A stretch of 64,000 bases of DNA, taken from positions 124,001 through 188,000 of the forward strand of contig CAWCIP010000005.1 in the NCBI GenBank assembly GCA_963795665.1, given 5' to 3'. Shown here piece after piece: positions 7,685 through 16,709 of the stretch. Every line of letters begins with the position of its first letter. Within the stretch, counting starts at the first letter, position 1. A program made the translations under genes and the position numbers. Source of the DNA: DASUPK01 sp963795665. Its GTDB lineage: Bacteria; Actinomycetota; Thermoleophilia; Solirubrobacterales; 70-9. A model generated the notes under the pieces. It had not been told where the DNA came from, did not search any database, and worked only from the letters and a program-made list of their open reading frames with translations.

Positions 7685-8190
7685 GCATCGACGCCGCTCC
7701 GGAGACACGCAGCCGGACGATCAGCTGGCAGGACCCCGTAGCGAGCGCCACAGTCGGCGCGAGGATGGCCGGACTCGAGTATGTCCGCGCGATCCAGTCC
7801 GGGGAGATTCCGCCGCCGCCGATCGCGGTGGTCATGAACTTCTCGATCGATCAGCTGGAGGAGGGCAGGGCCGTCTTCATCGGCGAGCCCGGGGAGGAGC
7901 ACTACAACCCGATCGGCGTGGTACATGGCGGCTATGCCTCGACGATCCTCGACTCCGCGCTCGGTTGTGCCGTGCACACGACCTGTCCGGCAGGGGTGGG
8001 CTACACCAGCCAGACACTCGAGGTGAAGTACCTGCGCCCGATCACCCGCGACACCGGCGCCGTTCGCTCCGAGGCCGAGGTGATCCACAAGGGCCGGAAG
8101 ACCGCCACGGCCGAGGCGAAGCTGACCTCCGTCGAGACGGGCAAGCTGCTCGCCACCGGCACCAGCACCTGCCTCCTGTTCGAGATCTAG
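7681..8190 (+). CDS. PaaI-family hotdog thioesterase
   Basis: A 169-aa acyl-CoA thioesterase. The hotdog fold is shown by YNPIGVVHGGYASTILDSALGCAVHT, the HGG motif on the long central helix, followed by TSQTLEVKYLRPI and the strand-rich C-terminus ending in CLLFEI. It would hydrolyse acyl-CoA, possibly aromatic or branched, and free CoA. The GTG start overlaps the stop of the 47-codon ORF, so translation is coupled. It shares the operator region with the divergent HxlR regulator and acyl-CoA dehydrogenase, which suggests one acyl-CoA regulon. Confidence 0.88.
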   Translation: MSIDAAPETRSRTISWQDPVASATVGARMAGLEYVRAIQSGEIPPPPIAVVMNFSIDQLEEGRAVFIGEPGEEHYNPIGVVHGGYASTILDSALGCAVHTTCPAGVGYTSQTLEVKYLRPITRDTGAVRSEAEVIHKGRKTATAEAKLTSVETGKLLATGTSTCLLFEI

Positions 8191-8215
8191 CTCCCGCCGC
8201 GCTTACGATCGGGGG

Positions 8216-8641
8216 GTGAGCTCGAATGGCCGCGCTCCCACGATCCGCCTCGGACGCATGGTCGAGGACGGCGTCGCGCCGAGCATCTTCGGCCTGATCG
8301 AGCGCGGCATCGCGCGAGAGCCCGAGCTGGCGGCCCAGATGCGCGGGCGTGTCGTCTTCCGCTTCGCCGAGGATTTCTCGCCGCTGCGGGTCCACTTCAA
8401 GCCGCGCAGCGTGGTAGTTGAGGACGGCGACGCGCGCAAGCCGGACCTGGTGATCTCTGGGCGCCTCCCCGACATCGTCCACTTCGCGACGGTGCCGACC
8501 CTGCGTGGACGCCTCCACGGCGTTCCGGATCCCCGGCGGCCACGCGGACGCCGCGCTTTGGGCCGGATCGCGAGCGGCCGCGTGCGGGTCGAGGGCGACC
8601 GGGTGCTGGGCCGCCGGCTGCTGCGGCTGCTCGCGGTTTAG
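8216..8641 (+). CDS. SCP2 sterol-binding-like domain protein
   Basis: A 141-aa protein with weak but recognisable SCP2-like features: a strand-rich first half (GRVVFRFAEDFSPLRVHF), then KPDLVISGRLPDIVHFATVP and a C-terminus LGRIASGRVRVEGDRVLGRRLLRLLAV, matching the SCP2 pattern of a lipid tunnel closed by a helix after a G-x-V-x-V-x-G-D turn. Such proteins bind acyl chains or lipids. The Arg-rich loop near residues 100-118 is unusual and could hide a compensated pair of frameshifts, though nothing proves it. The GTG start follows a G-rich sequence. Its stop lies one base from the stop of the convergent gene. Confidence 0.55.
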   Translation: MSSNGRAPTIRLGRMVEDGVAPSIFGLIERGIAREPELAAQMRGRVVFRFAEDFSPLRVHFKPRSVVVEDGDARKPDLVISGRLPDIVHFATVPTLRGRLHGVPDPRRPRGRRALGRIASGRVRVEGDRVLGRRLLRLLAV

Positions 8642-8642
8642 C

Positions 8643-9470
8643 TCAGCGCTTCTTCTTGTGCTTCTTGCACTTCTTCTTGGCGGACTCCGCCGAGCGGTGC
8701 TTCTTCTTGTGCCTCTTGCACTTCTTCTTCGTGGTCATGCCAGGCGACTGTGCCTGGGGCTGAGGCTGCGGAGAGGGCTGGGCCTGAGGAGGCGCCTTGC
8801 AGGTCGCGCTGGCACCGACCGCCTTGATTTCCACGTCGCTCAGAATCCCGCTGAAAACGCGGATGCAGGAGACGGCGCCGGCCGATTCCTCACCGTTGTT
8901 GTCGGCGAAGAACCTGATCGCGTCGCCGATGATCGTCTCCTGGTAGGGCGACTGGACCACGGGGGTGCCGTTCACGAACAGCCGAGTGCCTAGCGTGTTC
9001 CCGGTGGTCACCGCCATGGTCGAGTACGTATTGGACCCGAATACGGTGCCGTTGCTCGTGACGCCCTGCCCGGCCGGCCTGTAGTAGTTCGCATACCGGT
9101 CGTTGTCATAGATGCCGTTGTCGAGGGTTCCATGGGACCAGTCGAGGATCCGGTTGTAACCGGTGTCCTCGAGGAGGCGGAAGGTCATCACCACGGAATG
9201 GTTGGCGGACGTGAGTCCGGTCGGGCTCATCTGCAGGCCGGTGCCCTGGGGGAAGGCGAGCACCTGACGCGTCGTCCCCATGACGCTCTCCGACTGATAG
9301 GTCCCCAGGCCGTTGATGCCAGTCAGATCGGGGCCGGGGCCGGAAGACGCCTTCGTGCCCTGCAACTGGTAGTCGCCGACCAGCGTTGCCGCGGACGCCG
9401 TCGAGGCGCCCAGCAACCCTGTGGCGATCGCAAGAGCACCGAGAATTGCAATCACACGACCCTTCCGCAC
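8643..9470 (-). CDS. secreted LamG/concanavalin-like protein with Lys/His/Cys tail
   Basis: A 275-aa exported protein. The GTG at 9470 is preferred because GGAGGGA precedes it and a signal peptide follows (VRKGRVIAILGAL to ASAAT). The body resembles a LamG/concanavalin A-like lectin jelly-roll: a repeated beta pattern with NHSVVMTFRLLEDTGYNRILDW, LFVNGTPVV and AVSCIRVFSGILSDVEI, as in laminin-G domains that bind glycans. A Pro/Gln linker follows, then a 27-residue tail of Lys, His, Arg and three Cys with the internal sequence KKHRSAESAKKKCKKHKKKR. The first secreted protein of the window has nearly the same tail. Ligand and location (wall-attached or free) are unknown. Confidence 0.8.
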   Translation of the reverse strand: MRKGRVIAILGALAIATGLLGASTASAATLVGDYQLQGTKASSGPGPDLTGINGLGTYQSESVMGTTRQVLAFPQGTGLQMSPTGLTSANHSVVMTFRLLEDTGYNRILDWSHGTLDNGIYDNDRYANYYRPAGQGVTSNGTVFGSNTYSTMAVTTGNTLGTRLFVNGTPVVQSPYQETIIGDAIRFFADNNGEESAGAVSCIRVFSGILSDVEIKAVGASATCKAPPQAQPSPQPQPQAQSPGMTTKKKCKRHKKKHRSAESAKKKCKKHKKKR

Positions 9471-9510
9471 GGCTTCTCCCTCCTCTGGCCCCCTGTAACT
9501 GCGCGCGAGC

Positions 9511-10950
9511 CTAACCGGCGGAAAGCGACCGCGCAAGGTCAATGAGCAACCTCGTCCCGAATCCGCTCGGTCCCTTGCCCGTGTACTCCCGCCCGACGTC
9601 CCAGGCCGTTCCCGCGATGTCGAGGTGGACCCAGGGCTTGCCGTCGACGAACTCCTCCAGGAAGGAGCCGGCGTAGATCGTGGAGGCCTTGCGCTTCGAC
9701 GAGGCGTTGGTGAGGTCGGCGACCGACCCCTTGGTGAGCTCCTTGTACTCCGGGTGGAGGGGGAGGCGCCAGGCGAGCTCGCCCGTGCGGCCGGCCGCCC
9801 CCTCGACCTCGGTGGCGAAGGTGTCGTCGTTCGAGATCAGGCCCGCGTAGGTTGAGCCGAGCGCGACGATCACCGCGCCCGTCAGCGTGGCCAGGTCCAC
9901 GATCCTGTCCGCGCCGAGCTCGACCGAGTAGGCGAGGGCGTCGGCGAGGATCAGGCGGCCCTCGGCATCGGTGTTGTTGACCTCGACGGTCTTGCCGTTC
10001 AGCTGGGTGATGATGTCGCCGGGCTTGACGGCGGTGCCGCTCGGCATGTTCTCCGTCGAGGGGATCACCGCGAGGATGTTGATCGGGACCTCGAGCTTGG
10101 CGATCGCGGAGACGGCCTCGAGCACGGCGGCGGCGCCCGACATGTCCATCTTCATCTCGTGCATGCCGCCGGACGGCTTGATCGAGATCCCGCCGGAGTC
10201 GAAGGTGACGCCCTTGCCGACCAGGCCGAGCGTTTCGCCGTCGCCGCCCGCCTCGTGGCGCAGCACGATCAGCTGGGGCTCCTCGGCGGTGCCCTGCGAG
10301 ACGGCCACGAGCCCGCCCATCTTCTTGTCGGCGATCTCCTTCCGGCCGAGGACCTCGCAGGTGACGGACGGATGCTCGTCGGCGATCGCCTTGGCGCGGC
10401 CCGCCAGGTACGAGGGGGTGACGACGTTCGAGGGCAGGTCCTGGAGCTCGCGGGCGAAGTTCTCGGCCTCGGCGGAGACGCGGGCGGACTCGACGGCATC
10501 CGCGATCCCGCCGTCGCCGATCACCGAGAGCTGATCGAGGTCCTTGGCCCCATCGTCGTCGTCCTTCTTGGACTTGAAGCGGTCGAACCGGTAGGAGCCG
10601 AGAATCGCTCCCTCGACTACGGCCGTCGCGAGCGCCTTTGGGTCCTCTGAGTCCGGTCCGGCGATCGTCATCGAGGTCGCGTCCACCGAGCCCGCCGTTC
10701 GGGCCGCGATCGCCCCCGCAACCCTCGCGCGCTCGGGCTCGAACTCGTCCCGGTCGCCAAGTCCGATTACGAGGGCTCGACGGGGGCTCTCCGGATGGAT
10801 CAGCGCCGTCTTGCGGTAGGCGCCCTTGACGTCGTCCGAGCCGGGCGCGCCGGCGAGCGGCTCCGGCAGATCGTCACCGTCGAAGAACAGCACCGCGAGG
10901 AGGTCGGAATCGACCTCGGAGAGGGCCTTGTCGGTGACCTCGACTCGCAC
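9511..10950 (-). CDS. pepA: leucyl aminopeptidase, M17 family
   Basis: A 479-aa cytosolic metallo-aminopeptidase that removes N-terminal residues from peptides. The C-terminal catalytic domain has GKGVTFDSGGISIKPSGGM and MKMDMSGAA with metal ligands, and NNTDAEGRLILADAL, the M17 signature. The N-terminal macro-like domain is divergent, as usual. The start is a GTG without a good Shine-Dalgarno sequence. The gene is divergent from a thiolase, and a 20-bp palindrome lies between the two. Confidence 0.94.
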   Translation of the reverse strand: MRVEVTDKALSEVDSDLLAVLFFDGDDLPEPLAGAPGSDDVKGAYRKTALIHPESPRRALVIGLGDRDEFEPERARVAGAIAARTAGSVDATSMTIAGPDSEDPKALATAVVEGAILGSYRFDRFKSKKDDDDGAKDLDQLSVIGDGGIADAVESARVSAEAENFARELQDLPSNVVTPSYLAGRAKAIADEHPSVTCEVLGRKEIADKKMGGLVAVSQGTAEEPQLIVLRHEAGGDGETLGLVGKGVTFDSGGISIKPSGGMHEMKMDMSGAAAVLEAVSAIAKLEVPINILAVIPSTENMPSGTAVKPGDIITQLNGKTVEVNNTDAEGRLILADALAYSVELGADRIVDLATLTGAVIVALGSTYAGLISNDDTFATEVEGAAGRTGELAWRLPLHPEYKELTKGSVADLTNASSKRKASTIYAGSFLEEFVDGKPWVHLDIAGTAWDVGREYTGKGPSGFGTRLLIDLARSLSAG

Positions 10951-10990
10951 GGAGGCGGCAGTATGGCAATGACGCGAGGGTTGACGGGGC

Positions 10991-11010
10991 TCATCCGCGT
11001 GCGCGGATGA
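10991..11010. promoter_or_regulatory. palindrome in the pepA/thiolase divergent region
   Basis: Two perfect 9-bp arms, TCATCCGCG and CGCGGATGA, are separated by TG. The site sits about 40 bases upstream of the pepA start and 79 bases upstream of the thiolase start. No T-run follows, so an operator fits better than a terminator. The binding protein is unknown. Confidence 0.45.
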
Positions 11011-11088
11011 CCCACGTCAGCCCTCTAGCATTGGGCCCTCACTTGGGAACTGCGCGCGGATCGGCCGCGCGCCAGACGAAAGGCGCAG

Positions 11089-12273
11089 ATGTCGAAGACG
11101 GTCATCCTCTCCACCGCCAGAACCCCGTTCGGGAAGATGGGCGGAGGGCTCTCGTCCCTCGATGCCACCGACCTGGGCGGCACCGCGATCTCGGAGGCGC
11201 TCGACCGCGCCGACGTGAAGGCCGACGAGGTCCAGGGCGTCGTCTACGGCCAGGTGCTCCAGGCGGGCCAGGGCCAGATCCCCTCGCGGCAGGCCCAGAT
11301 CAAGGCCGGGATCCCCAAGGAGGTTCCCTCGGAGACGATCAACAAGGTCTGCGCCTCGAGCATGCGGGCAATCGGCCTGGCCGATCAGGCGATTCGCGCC
11401 GACGACCTCCAGATCGGAGTGGCCGGGGGCATGGAGTCGATGAGCCAGGCCCCGTACCTACTGCCCGGTGCCCGCTTCGGCTTCCGGATGGGGGACGTCA
11501 CGGCGATCGACGCGATGACCCACGACGGGCTCACCAACCCCTTCACGGAGAAGCAGATGATCAACGAGGCCAGCGAGGTCTCCAACGAGATTGAGATCAC
11601 GCGCGCCGACATGGACCGCTTCGCGGAGCGCTCCCACCAGCTCGCTCACAAGGCGACAGAGGACGGCAAGCTCGCCGAGGAGATCGTCACCGTGACGGTC
11701 AAGTCGCGCAAGGGTGAGAACGAGGTCGCCGCGGACGAGGCGATCCGGCCGGATACGACCCTCGAGGTGCTCTCCAAGCTCAAGGCGGTCGGCGGCGACG
11801 ACGCCACTCACACCGCCGGCAACTCGCCCGGGGTCAACGATGGCGCCGGCGCCGTCGTGGTCGCATCGGACGAGTGGGCGAAGAAGAACGGCAAGAGCGC
11901 GATCGCGACGGTGCTCGCCTACGGCCAGGTCGCAGACGACTTCGCCTACCTCGCCAGGACGCCCGCCGGGGCGGCGATGCAGGCGCTCGAGAAGATCGGC
12001 AAGAAGCCGGGCGACGTCGATCTCTGGGAGATCAACGAGGCGTTCGCCTCGGTCGCGATCAACTCGGTGCGGATGCTCGACATCGACGAGGACAACGTGA
12101 ACGTCAATGGCGGAGCGATCGCGCTGGGCCATCCGATCGGCGCCTCCGGCGCCCGCATCGTCGGCGCTCTCGTGCACGAGCTCAGGCGCCGCGGCGGCGG
12201 TCTCGGCTGCGCGGCGATCTGCTCAGGCGGCGGCCAGGGCGACGCCATCGTGGTCGAGGTCAACGGAGGCTAG
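11089..12273 (+). CDS. acetyl-CoA C-acyltransferase (thiolase)
   Basis: A 394-aa thiolase that joins or splits acyl-CoA and acetyl-CoA. The acylated cysteine is C88 in NKVCASSMRAIGLA, the catalytic histidine is H348 in GGAIALGHPIGASGAR, and the second cysteine is C378 in CSGGGQGDA. Length and motif order match acetyl-CoA acetyltransferases and beta-ketothiolases of fatty-acid degradation. No other beta-oxidation gene is adjacent, so the physiological direction cannot be fixed. With the acyl-CoA dehydrogenase and ETF genes in the window, degradation is the simpler reading. Confidence 0.94.
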   Translation: MSKTVILSTARTPFGKMGGGLSSLDATDLGGTAISEALDRADVKADEVQGVVYGQVLQAGQGQIPSRQAQIKAGIPKEVPSETINKVCASSMRAIGLADQAIRADDLQIGVAGGMESMSQAPYLLPGARFGFRMGDVTAIDAMTHDGLTNPFTEKQMINEASEVSNEIEITRADMDRFAERSHQLAHKATEDGKLAEEIVTVTVKSRKGENEVAADEAIRPDTTLEVLSKLKAVGGDDATHTAGNSPGVNDGAGAVVVASDEWAKKNGKSAIATVLAYGQVADDFAYLARTPAGAAMQALEKIGKKPGDVDLWEINEAFASVAINSVRMLDIDEDNVNVNGGAIALGHPIGASGARIVGALVHELRRRGGGLGCAAICSGGGQGDAIVVEVNGG

Positions 12274-12309
12274 TCGTCCCGCGTCCTGGCCCCGGCTAGG
12301 CTCCGGGCG

Positions 12310-13098
12310 ATGCCCGGAGCAGCCTTCTTCGACCTCGACAAGACGCTGATGGCCGGCTCGTCCGGCATGGTCTTCGCGCGGGTCGCCAACCAGCGTGGCT
12401 TCGTTCCCCGCCGCCAGCTCGCGAAGTGGGGCTGGGACCACCTCCGCTACCGCCTGCGCGGCTCGTCCGATGAGCAGACGAGCGCCGTCCTCGACGTCGC
12501 CAAGCGGATATTCGCCGAGATCCCCGAGCGTGACGTCGAGCGCATGGCGCCGGCGGTGCTAGCCGGGATCCTGCCGCGCATCTACCCGCAGATGCTCGAC
12601 GAGGTGCATCGCCACCAGGACGAGGGTCGGGCGACCTTCATCGTCAGCGCGGCCGGCAACGACCTGGTCAAGGCGCTGGCCGCGGTGCTCGGCATGGAGG
12701 GCGGGATCGGGACCCGCTGGGCGGTCGGGGCGGACGGCAAGTACACCGGCGAGATGGATGGCCCCTTCGTCTACGGCGAGGGCAAGGTCGAGGCGATGCA
12801 GCGCTTCGCCGAGAAGCACGACATCGACATGGAGGCCTCCTACGCGTATTCCGACTCGGCCAGCGACCTGCCGATGCTCCGGGCCGTCGGCCAAGCCGTG
12901 GTGGTCAACCCGGACGCCGACCTGCTCGAGATCGCGCGCCGGGAGGGCTGGCGCGTGATGCGCTTCGAGAAGCTGGGCCGGAAGCTGGCAATCGCCGGCG
13001 CGACTGTGCTCGCCGCAGCGGGAGGGGCCGGCGCCCTGGCCAGCAGGCGGCGGCACAGCGGCCGGCTCGGCGGGGTCTCCGGCTCCCTGCGCCGCTGA
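12310..13098 (+). CDS. HAD-IB family phosphatase with C-terminal membrane segment
   Basis: A 262-aa HAD-superfamily hydrolase of subclass IB (phosphoserine-phosphatase-like). Motif I is FFDLDKTLM with the nucleophile Asp, motif II is FIVSAAG, and motif III/IV is YAYSDSASDLPML. The pattern VVVNPDADLLEIARREGWRV is common in actinobacterial HAD-IB proteins, some fused to acyltransferases. Residues 225-245 form a hydrophobic Ala/Gly-rich helix followed by Arg residues, so the enzyme is probably membrane-tethered with its domain in the cytoplasm. It follows the thiolase by 36 bases. The substrate is unknown. Confidence 0.85.
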   Translation: MPGAAFFDLDKTLMAGSSGMVFARVANQRGFVPRRQLAKWGWDHLRYRLRGSSDEQTSAVLDVAKRIFAEIPERDVERMAPAVLAGILPRIYPQMLDEVHRHQDEGRATFIVSAAGNDLVKALAAVLGMEGGIGTRWAVGADGKYTGEMDGPFVYGEGKVEAMQRFAEKHDIDMEASYAYSDSASDLPMLRAVGQAVVVNPDADLLEIARREGWRVMRFEKLGRKLAIAGATVLAAAGGAGALASRRRHSGRLGGVSGSLRR

Positions 13099-13200
13099 CC
13101 CGAACCCCGTCGGAATCGGTGCGCGCATGTGCGACACTCGTGGGGTTCAAGCGTTCTGCCGGCGGGCAACGTCCGACGTCAGGCGCGGGATTGGAGAGCA

Positions 13201-14322
13201 GTGGCGAAAAGACAAGCCGGGGGATCCGCGGCGGGCCAAGGAAATGGGGGGAGGTCAGATCCTGATCTGACCCGTCTTGCCGGGGCTGCGGACGATCAGG
13301 GTGCGGCATCGTCGGACCAGAGCCGCTCCGACCTTGACCAGACCGCCTCCGACCTGGATCAGACCGCCTCCGACGCGGACCAGGAGCTTTCGGCCCGCGA
13401 CCAGCAGGCCTCCAATCGAGACCAGCTGGCATCGGACCGCGATCAGGCCCTGTCCGACAGGGAGCTGGAGGACCATCCCGGGACCGCCGCACAGGCGGCC
13501 CACGACGTGGGCCTCGCCGAGCGCCAGGAGGGGTCGAGCGACCGGAGGGAGTCGGCCCAGGCTCGCTCGGCCGCCGCCGAGCGCCGCGCCCGCCAGGCGA
13601 CCGAGCGCGACGCGACCGCCTCCCGCCGCGACCGGACCGCGCGGGATCGCGACGGCGAGGCCAACCGGCGCGACAGCGAGTCGGCGAAGATCGAGCGGAA
13701 GATGGGGTCGCGCGGCACACCGCTGCGCTCCGCCCTGGTTCACGCAGCAGAGATCCGCGCCCAGGCGGCGAGGGACCGCGCCCGGGCGGCGGATGACCGC
13801 GCTCAGGCGGCCACGGACCGAGAGCGCGCGGCGGAGGAGCGCGAGGAAGCCCTCGCGGAGCTTCGTCGCGCCCATCTGGATGAGCTCACCGGGGCATTCA
13901 GGCGGGGATCCGGCGACGAAGCCCTCCAGGCCGAGATCGATCGCGCGCGCCGCGGCGACGGCCGTCTGGTGCTGGCGTTCGTGGACGTCGACGGCCTCCG
14001 GGAGATCAACAATCGCGACGGCCACCCTGCCGGGGACAGGTTGCTTCGAGGGGTGGTCGCGGCGATGCGCTCGAAGATCCGCTCATACGAGCCGATCGTG
14101 CGCTTCGGCGGCGACGAGTTCGTCTGCGCGATGTCCAGCCTCGATCTGGACCACGCGGAGAAGCGCTTCGAGACGGTCAAGGAGATGGTCCGCGCAGGCG
14201 GCGGCGCCGTTTCCGTGGGGCTCGCCGCGCTGCGCCCGGACGAGACGCTCGATGACCTGGTCGACAGGGCGGACGCCGCGCTCCTCGAGGGCCGGCGCGG
14301 GCGTTCGCCCCGAGCGGACTGA
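13201..14322 (+). CDS. GGDEF diguanylate cyclase with DQ heptad repeat
   Basis: A 373-aa protein predicted to make cyclic di-GMP from two GTP. The GTG at 13201 is used because GGAGAG precedes it. The GGDEF domain fills the last 160 residues, with FVDVDGLREINNRDGHPAGDRLL and an intact RFGGDEFV active site. No RxxD inhibitory site is visible before it. Residues 39-82 contain the dipeptide DQ exactly every seventh residue, seven times, with Ala/Ser between. The following 120 residues are Arg/Asp/Ala-rich and highly charged, probably one long coiled coil. No membrane helix or known sensor domain is present, so the charged repeat may itself set dimerisation or sensing. Confidence 0.85.
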   Translation: MAKRQAGGSAAGQGNGGRSDPDLTRLAGAADDQGAASSDQSRSDLDQTASDLDQTASDADQELSARDQQASNRDQLASDRDQALSDRELEDHPGTAAQAAHDVGLAERQEGSSDRRESAQARSAAAERRARQATERDATASRRDRTARDRDGEANRRDSESAKIERKMGSRGTPLRSALVHAAEIRAQAARDRARAADDRAQAATDRERAAEEREEALAELRRAHLDELTGAFRRGSGDEALQAEIDRARRGDGRLVLAFVDVDGLREINNRDGHPAGDRLLRGVVAAMRSKIRSYEPIVRFGGDEFVCAMSSLDLDHAEKRFETVKEMVRAGGGAVSVGLAALRPDETLDDLVDRADAALLEGRRGRSPRAD

Positions 14323-14343
14323 CCTTCAATCTAGACTCCGGCC

Positions 14344-16002
<1,659 letters not shown>

Positions 16003-16007
16003 GGCGA

Positions 16008-16113
16008 CTGTGGGGCGGCTTCGCCATCAGGTCGCGACCGCGAGCGGCCGCCCCACATAAGTCGCTCCGGGCTTCGCCCTCCGCTCCGAAGTGGAGCGGC
16101 CTGGCGGTCGCTA
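16008..16113. repeat. convergent-junction element, copy B (reverse orientation)
   Basis: About 106 bp between the mutase gene and the convergent secreted-protein gene. Read on the plus strand it has the GGCTTCGCCATC end, an imperfect core hairpin GCGACC-GCGAGC-GGCCGC (16033-16050), a GGGC-TTC-GCCC hairpin (16069-16079) and a GCTCC-GAAGT-GGAGC hairpin (16083-16097). Element C has the same parts in the opposite orientation. The hairpin loops differ between copies while the stems persist. Confidence 0.75.
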
Positions 16114-16581
16114 GCTCGGTGGAACGCCGTTCTGCTGCCTCGACTTGACGCAGTTCGCGTACACGGCGAGATGCTGATGCTCAGCGCTCCCGCCAGGCCT
16201 GATGTACATCCGGACGACGTAGCCGCCGCCGTTCGGGAACTGGTCGAGCACCTGATAGTCGGGCTGCTTGTCCGTGGTGCCCTGGTTGCCCGGCTTGGGC
16301 GGCACGTTGTCGGTCCACTTGAACCCGCCCGAGGTGGCCTTCTTGGCCAGCTCGCACTTGACGGTGTAGGTGTGGATGTCATCGAACTTCGCCGAGGTAC
16401 CGGTGTCGTAGGACTGTGCCGCGTACTGGATCACGCCGGTGCCGGCGAGCCTGTCACGACTCGTTCCTTCGAAATCGGCCAGCTTCAGGGTGCCGGCCGC
16501 CATCGCGGTCCCGGTCACCGCCATCACGACGGCGACGATGCTGAGCAAAAGCGCCGGGCTCGGCCTTCGAAATCGCTTCAT
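16111..16581 (-). CDS. secreted protein with P-x-P-A-L leader
   Basis: A 156-aa exported protein of unknown function. The ATG at 16581 has a GGGGG-containing ribosome site upstream and begins a leader of basic residues, PSPALLLSIVAVVMAVTG and AMAAG. The secreted protein at 53323 starts with the same design (PTPALVVAFVALFAAMGG). The mature part includes two Cys (TVKCELAKKA and AVYANCVKS) that probably pair, and a Gly-rich strand region. A stop codon lies at the end of repeat element B. Transcription is convergent with the mutase gene. Confidence 0.7.
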   Translation of the reverse strand: MKRFRRPSPALLLSIVAVVMAVTGTAMAAGTLKLADFEGTSRDRLAGTGVIQYAAQSYDTGTSAKFDDIHTYTVKCELAKKATSGGFKWTDNVPPKPGNQGTTDKQPDYQVLDQFPNGGGYVVRMYIRPGGSAEHQHLAVYANCVKSRQQNGVPPS

Positions 16582-16709
16582 GTGCTGCCCCCTTCGGTTG
16601 ACTGTTCGTTCCCTGGCGGGCCGTCTTGGGCCCCCTTGTGACAAACCGTCGAGGGGGCCTCAGTTGCGGCCACCCGTGTGAACGGCCGTGGTGGTATGAG
16701 TACCGTCAC

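Noticed and set aside
8505..8993. Alternative plus-strand frame over the end of the SCP2-like gene
   Set aside because: It continues into the antisense of the LamG-like gene and gives a low-complexity Leu/Ala/Arg product.
13112..13137. GGAAT-N16-GACA upstream of the GGDEF gene
   Set aside because: The -10 half does not match CGTC and the GGAAT pentamer is common by chance.
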